Below, piece after piece: positions 34,557-44,633 of a DNA stretch of 64,000 bases. The position numbers and the translations under genes were made by a program. The stretch lies in the NCBI RefSeq assembly GCF_014858725.1, contig NZ_AQGV01000012.1, forward strand, positions 2,356,001 to 2,420,000, read 5' to 3'. The notes under the pieces are model-generated. The model was not told where the DNA came from. It made no database searches and worked only from the letters and a program-made list of their open reading frames with translations. Origin of the DNA: Pseudoalteromonas aurantia 208 (GTDB lineage Bacteria; Pseudomonadota; Gammaproteobacteria; Enterobacterales; Alteromonadaceae). Every line of letters begins with the position of its first letter. The stretch's first letter is position 1.

Positions 34557-35492
34557 TTATTTGGCAGTCAATTTCTCGATACCTAAAATAAGTATTAAGC
34601 CCAATATAGCCAAACCAACACATAACCATGTCTGCGGCTCCTGCCCCACCAAATTTGCGTAATCAAGTGGAGATATATTCTGTTGGTTTAAGGGTTTTTC
34701 AACACCACTTGAGCTGATATACGTTGAGACCACCATCTTCCATGGCCATAACAAGTTTAAGGACCCCAGTAAGAATCCGGCCAATAACGCAAACGTTACC
34801 TCTTGGTATGATGCGAGTAACCAAGAAAGAACTCGAGAAAACAATATTAAACCAACAACACAGCCCATCATAAATAGCGCGATTAGTGATATTTCTTGAT
34901 GAGTAATGGCTGATAATACGTGACCATACATTCCCAATAGTAACAAAATAAAGCTACCTGAAATTCCAGGTAAAATCATGGCACAAATAGCAATAGCGCC
35001 AGCAATAAAATAAAGCCACCAATGTGGCTCTGCTTCGGTAGGAGCCAGTGATGTGATAATCACAGCAATAATAGCCCCTGTAATACAGCTCACAATAGTA
35101 CCTAACTGCCATCGTTTAACTTGCTTAGCTATAAATATAAAAGAGGCCAAAATCAAGCCAAAAAAGAATGACCACACTAGCAATTGGTGATTTGATAGCA
35201 AGTAAGTAATCACTTTAGCCAAAGATACAGCGCTGGTTATTAAACCAGCAAAAACAGCTACCAAGAAACTACCATCAATATAGTCCCAGCTTGCTTTAAC
35301 GCCATGCCGTCTCAATAATGCGATGGCTTCGAAATTTACACTTTTTATCGCACTTAAAAATCGAGCATAGATCCCAGTAATAAATGCTACAGTCCCACCC
35401 GACACTCCTGGCACAACATCAGCTGCCCCCATGCCTGCGCCTTTTAAAAATAAAAAAATATAGTCTCGTTTAGAATCAGACCGTTTTGTCAC
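34557..35492 (-). CDS. DUF368 polyprenyl-phosphate translocase (PopT-like)
   Basis: 311 residues from GTG 35492 with GGAGAG upstream. About eight to nine transmembrane helices. The DUF368 signature is the repeated glycine-rich pair: KGAGMGAADVVPGVSGGTVAFITGIY at ~18-43 and ILPGISGSFILLLLGMY at ~175-191. DUF368 proteins (PopT) return undecaprenyl phosphate to the cytoplasmic face for reuse in wall and envelope polymer synthesis, and in Vibrio their loss hurts growth at alkaline pH. Its neighbour is an antiporter active at alkaline pH. The gene is alone on its unit. Confidence 0.9.
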   Translation of the reverse strand: MTKRSDSKRDYIFLFLKGAGMGAADVVPGVSGGTVAFITGIYARFLSAIKSVNFEAIALLRRHGVKASWDYIDGSFLVAVFAGLITSAVSLAKVITYLLSNHQLLVWSFFFGLILASFIFIAKQVKRWQLGTIVSCITGAIIAVIITSLAPTEAEPHWWLYFIAGAIAICAMILPGISGSFILLLLGMYGHVLSAITHQEISLIALFMMGCVVGLILFSRVLSWLLASYQEVTFALLAGFLLGSLNLLWPWKMVVSTYISSSGVEKPLNQQNISPLDYANLVGQEPQTWLCVGLAILGLILILGIEKLTAK

Positions 35493-35630
35493 TGACGAAC
35501 TCTCCGTATAAAATGAAATGCAAGTGTAACTCAGAAAAATACTGTTATAATTAGATCTTATCCTGATTATGGCACGACGAACAGCGAAGCTATACGTAAT
35601 TATGTGTCAAACTTTTAGGTGAGCGACTCA

Positions 35631-36359
35631 TTAATGATCGAAGACATTAACTTGAGCACCGCCACGGCGCTTAGCTTGCAGTAACGCTTCATCAACCAAC
35701 GTAAGTAAATGCTGACTATCAGACTGAGCATCTCCCCATACTACCCCCATACTTACGGAGACTGAATAGGCCGAAAGAGCAACGCTTTTAGTGATACATC
35801 GATAAACTTCATCAGCAAAGCTTGGGAGCATTTGACGGCTAATACATGGAGCAATAATTAATAACTCCTCACCGGCCCAACGCGCGAGTACTGCGTGGTT
35901 ATAATGACGCATTAACGCATTACCAACTTGCTTTAGTATTTCATCCCCCACTTCATAACCATACAATTGATTGATCTGTTTAAAATTATCAAAATCGATA
36001 AATACAACAGCGGCTTCAGTGTAGATTTGTGGCATATGCGCCATTTTTAACTGCGCCCCTCTGCGATTTAATAAGCCTGTCAAGCTATCATGAAATGACA
36101 GGTATTCAATCTCGACATAAAACAATTGTGCTTCTTTCCAACGCCGATAAGAAAATAAGGCGAAGGTTACTGTCAGTGAAAAGCATAAGGGAATAAACTC
36201 GTCTAACTCTAAATCTTCATGGGACCTTGAAAAGTGATAAAGCCACTCTAATGTGTCATAACTTGAAAAAATGAAAAAGCAAAGAATATTGACAACAAAA
36301 AGAATGAATAACTCTTGCCTGTAGTTGATTTTTAAAGGCTTCATACGGCCAGACAACAT
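35631..36359 (-). CDS. GGDEF-domain protein with variant AGEEL signature
   Basis: 242 residues. Two transmembrane helices (~15-33 and ~53-70), then a GGDEF domain (~85-240) entered by the usual DSLTGLLNRRG motif. The active-site signature is AGEEL (162-166) instead of GG(D/E)EF, with the first Gly and the Phe changed; the preceding RW is normal. AGDEF-type variants can be active, so activity is uncertain. The FIDFDNFKQINQLYGYEVGDE substrate/metal segment is intact. It would make c-di-GMP at the inner membrane or act as a receptor. ATG 36344 is an alternative start. Confidence 0.92.
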   Translation of the reverse strand: MLSGRMKPLKINYRQELFILFVVNILCFFIFSSYDTLEWLYHFSRSHEDLELDEFIPLCFSLTVTFALFSYRRWKEAQLFYVEIEYLSFHDSLTGLLNRRGAQLKMAHMPQIYTEAAVVFIDFDNFKQINQLYGYEVGDEILKQVGNALMRHYNHAVLARWAGEELLIIAPCISRQMLPSFADEVYRCITKSVALSAYSVSVSMGVVWGDAQSDSQHLLTLVDEALLQAKRRGGAQVNVFDH

Positions 36360-36546
36360 AAAAATACTCTCTCAACAATACAGATATAATGACTATCTTG
36401 CCTATATACCCTGCAACAGGACCGCTTATGGAAACACAGAATAAATCGATATACAACAATGTACATTATTATTTTTTCGTGTGTTCTGCTAAATAATAAC
36501 GTACTTATGCCGATAACTTATCAAACCCTAGCAGCTACGAAGTATT

Positions 36547-37443
36547 ATGTCTCAGCGAATTATAAACCTTTTCTTATTAATATGTGCACTAGTACTATGC
36601 AGAAGCGCCTCATCAGCAGACTTTGTCATGCCAGAGGCAAAGCAAGAGGTAGAAAAGCGAGATTTAACGAAATTTATCGACGAAAATGCATTGATTGAAA
36701 TTGAAACATCAAAAGGGAATAGTTTTGCTATTTATTCTCCATATATGGCATCAACCAAACGTGGCATTGTCATTTTGATTCCTGATATTGGCCACCCTCC
36801 CCTTTCATATAATGGATTCAATTACCTCCACCACGCGTTAACCGATGACGGGTTTGATACCTACGCCATACAAATTCCAGATATTACATTTAATGATACA
36901 CTACCAAAAGATGACACAAATAATTCCAGTAATACAGAAACAGCCAACGAAGAAAACACTGACAAAAAAATGCAAAAACCCGCTAAACTTCTGGCTGAGC
37001 GAGTCCCCGAGAATTCACTAGACGACTATAAAACACAACTCATAGACATTTTCAAAGCACTATATTCGCAATTAACGATGTTAGAGAAAGAGCAGCTTGT
37101 CGTCATTGCACAAGGTACTAGCGCTGGCGTGTTTAGTGAATATCTTGCTGATTTACCCAACATAAAACTCGACGCTTTTGTGGCCATTAGTGCACAGCTA
37201 CCAAATAGCAGCAGGCAGCGTCATTTACCTGCAAACCTATCTGTGATCAGCCCTCCTTTACTTGATATCTTTTATACCAATGATAACCCTACTGTCACTC
37301 GCAGCATGCCCGAAAGAATAAGGTGGGTAAAACGCAATAGTAAATTTGACTACCGACAGCGCCAGCTCTTTGGATTAACGACAGAAACCAGGCAACATCA
37401 ACGGCTGAGAAAAGAAGTTGATGGTTTTCTTCGTCAATTATGA
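36547..37443 (+). CDS. DUF3530 family alpha/beta-hydrolase-like exported protein
   Basis: 298 residues with a signal peptide (cleavage near SASSADF, ~24). The fold resembles alpha/beta hydrolases: GIVILIPDIGHPP strand-loop, then LVVIAQGTSAGVFSEYLADLP in the nucleophile-elbow region, where the canonical GxSxG reads QGTSAG. A Ser/Asn/Glu-rich low-complexity insert lies at ~118-142. No catalytic triad can be assigned with confidence. DUF3530 proteins are widespread in marine gammaproteobacteria and uncharacterised. It is divergent from the GGDEF gene and convergent with djlA. Confidence 0.82.
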   Translation: MSQRIINLFLLICALVLCRSASSADFVMPEAKQEVEKRDLTKFIDENALIEIETSKGNSFAIYSPYMASTKRGIVILIPDIGHPPLSYNGFNYLHHALTDDGFDTYAIQIPDITFNDTLPKDDTNNSSNTETANEENTDKKMQKPAKLLAERVPENSLDDYKTQLIDIFKALYSQLTMLEKEQLVVIAQGTSAGVFSEYLADLPNIKLDAFVAISAQLPNSSRQRHLPANLSVISPPLLDIFYTNDNPTVTRSMPERIRWVKRNSKFDYRQRQLFGLTTETRQHQRLRKEVDGFLRQL

Positions 37444-37471
37444 CCACCTATGCTGCTTGTTTTATCTAACA

Positions 37472-38311
37472 CTAGGATGGGTGCTTTAAAAACTCGTAAG
37501 CAGCTTGAATATCTTGACTTTTCTTTTTAGCGACTTCCATCATATGTTGAGGCAACCCTTGGGATACCAGCTTATCTGGATGATGTTGCGACATCAATTT
37601 TCGATAAGCGCGTTTTACGTCTTTATCTGTCGCTTGTTCAGTTAATCCTAAAACAGCCAATGCTTGCATTCGAGTAATGCTTTCTGACTGCTGAGCTGTT
37701 TGAGAGCCTTTTTGTCTTTGATAATCGCCTTGTTGCGCGCGTTGTTCTCGAAACTTAAATTCGGCTTGATAACGTTTCAAAATAAAGCGAAAGTGCGTAT
37801 TCGAAATACCGAGTAATTGACTCACCTTTTGCAATAATTGCACTTCCTGAGGCGCTAAATGACCATCTGAAAACGCCATTTGAATTTGAATCTCTAAAAA
37901 AAGCTGCAGCAAATCGTAACGACGAGAAAAAACCTCTTTAAAATCGTTAACCGCGCCTTTTAATTCAAAATCATTACCTTTGCCATACCTAAATGCATTT
38001 TGGGCTTCTTGACGATCTTCCCCGTGCAGTCCCATTTCGTCCATAAATAATGTTGCAGCTTTAATGTGGGTTTCGCTCACTCGCCCATTCGATTTCGCAA
38101 TATGGCCCATTACGGCAAAGCAACTTGAAAAAAACAATGCTTGACGCTGGTGTAAATCATCACCTTTAAAAAATCCTTGAAACCCGCCCACTTTATCAAA
38201 GTCCTGCTTTAAACTTTTATCGAACATATGCCCAAGCCAGAAACCGAATATAGCGCCTAGCCAACGACCAAACATAAACCCGAAACAAACCCCTAATAAT
38301 TTACCCCACAC
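37472..38311 (-). CDS. djlA: DjlA-type membrane J-domain co-chaperone
   Basis: 279 residues from GTG 38311, which lies 11 bases inside the murU stop. A glycine/phenylalanine-rich transmembrane anchor (~1-27) is typical of DjlA, with a TerB-like helical domain (~45-190) and a C-terminal J domain (~215-279) carrying the HPD triad in YRKLMSQHHPDKL. It stimulates DnaK at the cytoplasmic face of the inner membrane. It is the last gene of amgK-murU-djlA and is probably translationally coupled to murU. Confidence 0.95.
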   Translation of the reverse strand: MWGKLLGVCFGFMFGRWLGAIFGFWLGHMFDKSLKQDFDKVGGFQGFFKGDDLHQRQALFFSSCFAVMGHIAKSNGRVSETHIKAATLFMDEMGLHGEDRQEAQNAFRYGKGNDFELKGAVNDFKEVFSRRYDLLQLFLEIQIQMAFSDGHLAPQEVQLLQKVSQLLGISNTHFRFILKRYQAEFKFREQRAQQGDYQRQKGSQTAQQSESITRMQALAVLGLTEQATDKDVKRAYRKLMSQHHPDKLVSQGLPQHMMEVAKKKSQDIQAAYEFLKHPS

Positions 38312-38978
38312 TGTTTTGCTCCTGATTTTTATTTATTTCCATTAACCGCTGCGGAGTGCCAATATCCGACCATAGACCCAAATATAACTCCGTTGAAACT
38401 CGACCGGTCTCAATATTTCGTCTCAACAATGGACCTAAAGGAAGAACACCTACCGACAAGGATGAGAAGAAGTCACGCGTATATAAACCAATACCTGAAA
38501 AGGTGTACTTTTGAGTATTTATTATTTGATTTGTCAAACAGAAATCCCCATCTAGATTATGTTCTGGGTTTTCTACCAACACAATATGCGCTTCCCCTGC
38601 GTATAGCTGTAATTGTGTTAAAGTAGCCACATCATAATCAGTGAAAACATCGCCATTCACAACAATAAATGCCTCCTCACTCTCCGTTAGCAAAGGCAAC
38701 GCATTTATAATGCCACCAGCTGTTTCCAAGCCTCCAGCGGGTTCATAGCAATAAGTGATCTTGACCCCAAACTCACTTCCATCTCCATAATACTGTTCGA
38801 TTACCTCGCCACACCACGCTAAATTAATGACAATATCACTAATGCCTGCGAGTTTTAACCTATTGATATGATAAGTCAGTAAAGGTCGCCCATTGACTTG
38901 CAACATTGGTTTTGGCGTACTTTCTGTCAATGGCATCATTCGTTTGCCACGTCCGGCTGCGAGGATCATTGCTTTCAT
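38301..38978 (-). CDS. murU: N-acetylmuramate-1-phosphate uridylyltransferase MurU
   Basis: 225 residues; its ATG overlaps the amgK stop as ATGA. The nucleotidyltransferase signature is MILAAGRGKRMMPLTESTPKPM, with the conserved VVNGDVFTDYD Asp for metal and nucleotide. MurU makes UDP-MurNAc from MurNAc-1-phosphate, a peptidoglycan recycling route that bypasses MurA/MurB and so can confer intrinsic fosfomycin tolerance. Pairing with AmgK next to lptD matches the arrangement in Pseudomonas, which sets the assignment apart from other sugar nucleotidyltransferases. Confidence 0.93.
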   Translation of the reverse strand: MKAMILAAGRGKRMMPLTESTPKPMLQVNGRPLLTYHINRLKLAGISDIVINLAWCGEVIEQYYGDGSEFGVKITYCYEPAGGLETAGGIINALPLLTESEEAFIVVNGDVFTDYDVATLTQLQLYAGEAHIVLVENPEHNLDGDFCLTNQIINTQKYTFSGIGLYTRDFFSSLSVGVLPLGPLLRRNIETGRVSTELYLGLWSDIGTPQRLMEINKNQEQNSVG

Positions 38979-39985
38979 TTAAACTTATTCAGCTGACTGT
39001 TAATTAAAGGTATTATCTCACTCACTAACCAAGTTGCAAGCCATTGATAATTGTCATATCGCTTAGCTACTTCTACAACATACTGTAATGTAGGTACTAT
39101 ATTGTCCAAATAGCCCGCTTTATTATCTCTTAATAATAACCGGGCAAAAATACCAGCGGCTTTCAAATGCCGTTGCAACCCAGTTAAATCAAAATAATAC
39201 TGATATTCGAGATATGTCATTTCTCCCAATAGCTGTGCTTTTTTCAGTGTTTTATAACTGTATTTCTGAAGTATTAAAAAGTCATCTGCTGGTAACTTAA
39301 AATAACAATCTCGCAATAAGGATACAGCATCATATGTTATAGGCCCTTGAACAGCATCTTGGTAATCTATCACAGCCCATTGATGATCATATCGCATAAT
39401 ATTACGACTGTGAAAATCACGATGCATAGTGGCTTTTGGCTGCTCTACTATGCTATTTACCAATGACAGTTTCATTTCTTGCCATCGCTCTTTAACAGTG
39501 CCATTGAGTTCATAGTCAAGCCAAGAATTTAATAACCAATTTTCAAATATTTCCAACTCTTGAGTTATAAAACCATCATCATACGGTTTCATAGACGTTG
39601 ATTTAGTGACTGTCGCTATTGATGGTAAAATATCTAAAATGGCCATATAGTGCTTCAACCTACTCGGACCACTGATATGATCAGCCAAATGCTCTGCACC
39701 TAAGTCTTCTAGCAGTAATATGCCATGCGGCATATTTTGTGCTAAAATTTGAGGTACTTTTATGCCTGCGAGGGCAAAATTTGCATTAAGATCTACAAAC
39801 GGCTGGTTATCCACTTTATTGGGCTCTGAGTCCATCAAAATGTAGCTTTTCTTACCATGATATACCCTTAAATAGCGACGAAAACTCGCATCTGCGGTTA
39901 CAACTTCACAGCGATATGCTTCACCATTAAAAAACCCAACTAGAAACTGCTCGATATAGGTTTGTCTTTCTTTATTATTTGTCAC
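38975..39985 (-). CDS. amgK: Anomeric MurNAc/GlcNAc kinase AmgK
   Basis: 336 residues from GTG 39985. It belongs to the aminoglycoside phosphotransferase-like kinases: LLEDLGAEHL hinge, MHRDFHSRNIM catalytic loop with Asp, and WAVIDYQDAVQGP with the metal-binding Asp. AmgK phosphorylates MurNAc at C1 to feed MurU. It is divergent from lptD, the same as in Pseudomonas; the shared spacer of 89 bases must hold promoters for both units. The first gene of amgK-murU-djlA. Confidence 0.93.
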   Translation of the reverse strand: MTNNKERQTYIEQFLVGFFNGEAYRCEVVTADASFRRYLRVYHGKKSYILMDSEPNKVDNQPFVDLNANFALAGIKVPQILAQNMPHGILLLEDLGAEHLADHISGPSRLKHYMAILDILPSIATVTKSTSMKPYDDGFITQELEIFENWLLNSWLDYELNGTVKERWQEMKLSLVNSIVEQPKATMHRDFHSRNIMRYDHQWAVIDYQDAVQGPITYDAVSLLRDCYFKLPADDFLILQKYSYKTLKKAQLLGEMTYLEYQYYFDLTGLQRHLKAAGIFARLLLRDNKAGYLDNIVPTLQYVVEVAKRYDNYQWLATWLVSEIIPLINSQLNKFK

Positions 39986-40074
39986 AAAATTCCATTCTTA
40001 ATTACTGTATTTAACTGAGTTTTACTTTATTATGTCTTGCTTAGATAATTATACTAGGCCAACAAGGTTAATAA

Positions 40075-42321
40075 ATGAGTAAAACTTGGGGGGTCGTCGC
40101 ACTGACACTCAGTAGCGCACCAGCGTTAGCAATATCAAACTCGACACCGATGCAGTGCAGTCAGTACTTTCAACCGACAAACTGGCAACCTCTTAAATCT
40201 TTGCCTTCCAATGCCATAGATATTCAGGCAGATGACGTTGAAATGCAAGGCACAGCTAGTGCTGAGTTTTCAGGTAACGTCGATGTCAACACCCATAAAA
40301 TGCGTCTATCAGCAAGCTCCGCCTTAATCGACAAAGAACGAGGTTTGCTCAATGCAACAGGTCCACTTGTCTATCAAGATGCTTTTACTCTCGTTAATAG
40401 CACCGGTTTATACGCAGATTTAAATAATAATGATATCAGCTTACTCGGCGCTGACTATCAATTAACACAACAAATTGGTCGTGGTGGTGCTGAGAAGCTA
40501 TATGCATCAGAATCTGAAATTAGCTTATATAATTCAACTTTTACCACTTGCCCAGTCGAAGCCCCTTTTTGGCAAATCGAAGCAAGTACTATCACATTAT
40601 CTAAGCACAATGGATGGGGGGAGTCTTACAACGCAGTTTTGAAGATTCTTGATACACCTATCATCTATATTCCCTATTTCACATTTCCCATAGATGAACG
40701 ACGAAAGTCTGGCCTACTAACTCCGACTTTGACCAGTTCTGGTCGATACGGGTTTGAAATGGCAACCCCCTACTATTGGAATATAGCACCCAATTATGAT
40801 GCGACCTTCACTCCTAGGTATATGTCAAACAAAGGGCTCCAAGTTACTTCTGAATTTAGGTACCTAACCAAACAACATCAAGGCCTTTTAGGTGTTGAGT
40901 ATATAGATAAAGACGATGCAGACCCGCAGCTAGAAAGCCGTTATTTAGTCCATTGGCAGCAACAGAGTTACTTAACCGATCAATGGCGCCTAAATATTGA
41001 CATTACCAATGTCAGTGATGATGCATATCTAACCGATTTAGGCTCAAAATACGCCAACGAAACCGATACTCAACTTTATCGTACTGGTATCATCAGCTAC
41101 CTCGGCGATGACTGGATCACTGATATAAAATTACAAAGCTTCGAAGTACTAGGCGACCACACAGAGTCATACGCTGCTTTACCACAAATAACTTGGAAAA
41201 ACAGAGTACCTTTTCAGTGGCACAACTTGCAACTATCTATATTGGGTGAGTTCAGTCATTTTCGGAATGACGAACTAACAATAGCAGAAGCTTCTCGGTT
41301 GCACTTAGAACCAAAAGTTAGCCTATCATTTGAAGAGTACGCATGGTCTTTCTTAGCTGAATCTAGCTTATTACATACACGATACGAGCAGCATGGTGAT
41401 TTACACAATACACCGTATGAAGATTCTGTTACTCGAACTATGCCAAAATTAAGAATGCATGCACAGCTGAATTTGGAAAGAGACACGCTATTTTTTAGCG
41501 AAGGTGGCACGCAAACTTTAGAACCGCAAATTCAATATTTGTACACACCAAAAAGAGAGCAAGACAGCATAGGTCTTTTTGATACAACCAAAATGCAAGA
41601 TGACTTTGCGGGCTTATTTCGTGAACAACGATTCTCAGGTGTTGATAGGATAGCACAAGCGAACCAATTTACTCTAGGTGCCACAACACGCCTTTTTGAT
41701 ACTAAAAACACAGAAAGATTCAATTTCAGTATCGGCCAAATAATTTACCTCAGTGACGATGTAAAGCCTACTGAACAAGCCAATAATTCAGAAACCAATT
41801 ACAATGCATTGTTTGCAGCGGAAACCATGGTACATTGGCATCGTCGTTGGTATTTCTCGGCTGGAATACAATATGACGCAGACTCTAAAAAGCTAATTCA
41901 GTCTCATACGACACTAGACTACCGAGGAGACAATAATAAGCTAGTACAATTGAACCATCGTTATGCAAATAGTGTCTCAGGATATGAAATTGATCAAGTT
42001 GGTCTGTTTAGCAGCCTACCAATCAATGATAATTGGCAATTTATAGCAAGCTATCACCGAGACTTAAATGCCTCTCGGAGTGTCGAAGTCTTCGCCGGTA
42101 TACAATACGAAAGTTGCTGTTGGGCTATTCAAATAACGGGTGGAAGGCACATAGAAACAGATTTAAACCAAACGATTACACATGATGATGCACAATTCGA
42201 CACCAGCATTGGGTTTAATTTTGTATTAAATGGATTGGGTGGCAAATCAAATAATGCTGTAAGTCAGCGATTACAACAAGGTATCTTCGGCTACCGTCGA
42301 CCTTATTTTTTAAATAATTAA
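40075..42321 (+). CDS. lptD: LPS-assembly outer-membrane protein LptD
   Basis: 748 residues with a signal peptide (~1-20). The periplasmic OstA/jelly-roll domain (~45-165) shows IDIQADDVEMQGTASAEFSGNV and the barrel follows to the C-terminus. Cysteines at CSQYF, TCPVEAP and SCCW supply the disulfides that mature LptD needs. It inserts LPS into the outer leaflet together with LptE. It heads the conserved lptD-surA-pdxA-rsmA-apaG-apaH operon, 16 bases before surA. I looked for a sigma-E promoter upstream and saw none. Confidence 0.97.
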   Translation: MSKTWGVVALTLSSAPALAISNSTPMQCSQYFQPTNWQPLKSLPSNAIDIQADDVEMQGTASAEFSGNVDVNTHKMRLSASSALIDKERGLLNATGPLVYQDAFTLVNSTGLYADLNNNDISLLGADYQLTQQIGRGGAEKLYASESEISLYNSTFTTCPVEAPFWQIEASTITLSKHNGWGESYNAVLKILDTPIIYIPYFTFPIDERRKSGLLTPTLTSSGRYGFEMATPYYWNIAPNYDATFTPRYMSNKGLQVTSEFRYLTKQHQGLLGVEYIDKDDADPQLESRYLVHWQQQSYLTDQWRLNIDITNVSDDAYLTDLGSKYANETDTQLYRTGIISYLGDDWITDIKLQSFEVLGDHTESYAALPQITWKNRVPFQWHNLQLSILGEFSHFRNDELTIAEASRLHLEPKVSLSFEEYAWSFLAESSLLHTRYEQHGDLHNTPYEDSVTRTMPKLRMHAQLNLERDTLFFSEGGTQTLEPQIQYLYTPKREQDSIGLFDTTKMQDDFAGLFREQRFSGVDRIAQANQFTLGATTRLFDTKNTERFNFSIGQIIYLSDDVKPTEQANNSETNYNALFAAETMVHWHRRWYFSAGIQYDADSKKLIQSHTTLDYRGDNNKLVQLNHRYANSVSGYEIDQVGLFSSLPINDNWQFIASYHRDLNASRSVEVFAGIQYESCCWAIQITGGRHIETDLNQTITHDDAQFDTSIGFNFVLNGLGGKSNNAVSQRLQQGIFGYRRPYFLNN

Positions 42322-42337
42322 TAAATATTAGAATACT

Positions 42338-43630
42338 ATGAATTTTAAAAAGTTATTGTTAGTTACCCTATTGGGTATCAGTATAAGTCACACAACACTG
42401 GCTCAACGTGTTCAGATGGATAAGATTGTTGCCACTGTAAACGAAGGTGTCATATTACAAAGTGAGGTCAATCAAATTATTGCTCGGGTTAAAGAGCAAG
42501 CTAAGCAGCAGAGTACGGAATTACCCTCCGATAAAACGCTTCGAGTACAAGCTATTGACCGACTAGTCGACCAATCCTTAATGCTACAACTTGCTGAGCG
42601 CATGGGTATGGAGATCTCAGACTCTCAACTGGATCAAACGATATCAAATATCGCTAAGGATCAAAATGTGACTATAGCTGATCTCAGACGCTCAGTAGAA
42701 GCCAGTGGAGAAAGCTTCCAAGCTTACAGAGAGGAGCTTCGAAAAGAAATCACCATTGGTCAAGTTCGCCGAGCAAATGTCGACCGACGCATTTATATTA
42801 GTACACAAGAAGTTGCTAATTTACAAAAAATTCTAGAGCAACAAACAGGAAACCCTGAAGAGTACGACGTTGGTCATATTCTTGTTAAAATTCCAAATAA
42901 AGCTTCCCCAGAAGAGATTCAAGATGCGCGTGAACGTGCTGATAACGTAATGGAGTTTTTAAACGACGGTAAAGAGTTTAAGCGTATTGCAATCGCTTCT
43001 TCAAGTGGTCCAAAAGCGCTTGAAGGCGGACAATTAGGCTGGATGAGCATTAATGAAATGCCATCGTTATTCGCAGAGGCAATTAAAGGCCAGAAAAAAG
43101 ATGCCATCGTTGGGCCCGTTCGCTCTGGTGCCGGTTTCCACATTCTAAAAGTACAAGATATTCGCGGGCGTGAAGTTGTAGAAACAACCGAAGTACGCTC
43201 ACGTCATATTCTCATTAAGCCTTCGATTATCCTCAGTGAAGAAAAAGCCCGTGATATGCTTTCTGATTTTGCGACTAAGCTTCGCGCAGGTGAGGCTGAC
43301 TTTGCAGAGCTAGCAAAAGAGCATTCAGAAGATCCAGGTTCGGCACTCAAAGGTGGTGAATATGATTGGACAGATCCAACAACTTACGTACCCGCATTTA
43401 AAAACACCCTTCTTTCATTAAATAAAAATGAGATCAGTGAACCATTTAGAAGTACATTTGGTTGGCACATAGTTCAATTGTTGGATACACGTACAGCTGA
43501 CAAAACAGACCAAGCGAAACTAAGCCGCGCTCACGGGCTACTATTTAACAGGAAGTTCAAAGAAGAAAGCTTTAAGTGGCAGCGTGAAATTCGGGAACAA
43601 GCACATATTGATGTATTCCCTACAGAATAA
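42338..43630 (+). CDS. surA: Periplasmic chaperone/peptidyl-prolyl isomerase SurA
   Basis: 430 residues, signal peptide ~1-22, SurA N-terminal helical domain with [17 protein letters not shown], and two parvulin domains marked by [10 protein letters not shown] (~175) and [11 protein letters not shown] (~285). SurA escorts outer-membrane proteins, including the co-encoded LptD, to the Bam complex. Length equals E. coli SurA (428). Confidence 0.97.
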   Translation: MNFKKLLLVTLLGISISHTTLAQRVQMDKIVATVNEGVILQSEVNQIIARVKEQAKQQSTELPSDKTLRVQAIDRLVDQSLMLQLAERMGMEISDSQLDQTISNIAKDQNVTIADLRRSVEASGESFQAYREELRKEITIGQVRRANVDRRIYISTQEVANLQKILEQQTGNPEEYDVGHILVKIPNKASPEEIQDARERADNVMEFLNDGKEFKRIAIASSSGPKALEGGQLGWMSINEMPSLFAEAIKGQKKDAIVGPVRSGAGFHILKVQDIRGREVVETTEVRSRHILIKPSIILSEEKARDMLSDFATKLRAGEADFAELAKEHSEDPGSALKGGEYDWTDPTTYVPAFKNTLLSLNKNEISEPFRSTFGWHIVQLLDTRTADKTDQAKLSRAHGLLFNRKFKEESFKWQREIREQAHIDVFPTE

Positions 43631-43631
43631 A

Positions 43632-44633
43632 ATGGATATAAATATGTGCCTCAGAATTGCAATTACACCAGGGGAACCTGCAGGTATTGGACCCGATCTG
43701 GTTATTAAACTAGCTCAAAAAGTATGGTCCGCGCAAATTATTGCCGTCGTCGATCGTACTATTATTGAAAAGCGCGCGATTGAGCTAGGCATCCCTATCA
43801 CATTGCTGCCATTCGATGCGAATGACGAGGCACAGCCTGCACCAGCAGGCTGTTTGTATTATTTACAAGTAGAAAAAGGCTGTAATGTACAAGCGGGTGT
43901 CCTTGATGAAAAAAATGGTAATTATGTACTGGAAACATTAAAGGTTGCATCTGAAAAAAATATGGATGGTACATTTGATGCGGTGGTTACAGGACCTGTT
44001 CATAAAGGCATTATTAACCGTGCAGGCATTTCTTTTAGTGGCCATACTGAATATTTCGCATTGCAATCCAATACTTCCGATGTGGTAATGATGCTGGCAA
44101 CTGAGGGCCTTAGAGTTGCGTTAGTCACCACCCACATACCTCTAGCATATGTATCGAGAGCTGTTACGACAGAACGACTGACTAAAGTTATCAATATCTT
44201 ACACGATGATCTCAAAAGTAAGTTTGGTATTAATAATCCACGAGTCTTAGTTTGTGGTTTAAACCCGCATGCTGGTGAAGATGGTCATTTAGGGCGAGAG
44301 GAAATAGAGACGATTACTCCAGCCCTCAAAGAATTAAATACACAAGGGATGAACCTCATAGGACCACTGCCTGCTGATACCTTATTTCAAGCAAAATATT
44401 TAGATAATGCCGACGCTGTGCTTGCAATGTATCACGATCAAGGCTTACCTGTGTTAAAATATAAAGGATTTGGTAATTCGGTTAATATTACCCTTGGACT
44501 ACCCTTTATAAGAACCTCTGTTGACCATGGTACCGCGTTAGATTTAGCCGCTACAGGTAACATTGAGGTAGGTAGTTTTGATTTAGCTATCCGCGAAGCA
44601 ATTAAGCTCGCCCATAAAAAAGCACAGAATTAA
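43632..44633 (+). CDS. pdxA: 4-hydroxythreonine-4-phosphate dehydrogenase PdxA
   Basis: 333 residues if started at ATG 43632, one base after the surA stop; ATG 43644 is equally family-like, and an upstream ATG at 43584 would overlap surA by 47 bases. The GEPAGIGPD opening, FSGHTEYFA and [15 protein letters not shown] supply the metal-binding histidines, and [11 protein letters not shown] the third. It performs the penultimate-stage oxidation in pyridoxal phosphate synthesis. It overlaps rsmA by one base (TAATG). Confidence 0.96.
   Translation: MDINMCLRIAITPGEPAGIGPDLVIKLAQKVWSAQIIAVVDRTIIEKRAIELGIPITLLPFDANDEAQPAPAGCLYYLQVEKGCNVQAGVLDEKNGNYVLETLKVASEKNMDGTFDAVVTGPVHKGIINRAGISFSGHTEYFALQSNTSDVVMMLATEGLRVALVTTHIPLAYVSRAVTTERLTKVINILHDDLKSKFGINNPRVLVCGLNPHAGEDGHLGREEIETITPALKELNTQGMNLIGPLPADTLFQAKYLDNADAVLAMYHDQGLPVLKYKGFGNSVNITLGLPFIRTSVDHGTALDLAATGNIEVGSFDLAIREAIKLAHKKAQN

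Noticed and set aside
40021..40074. Sigma-E promoter upstream of lptD
   Set aside because: No GGAACTT-like -35 is visible in the short amgK/lptD spacer.
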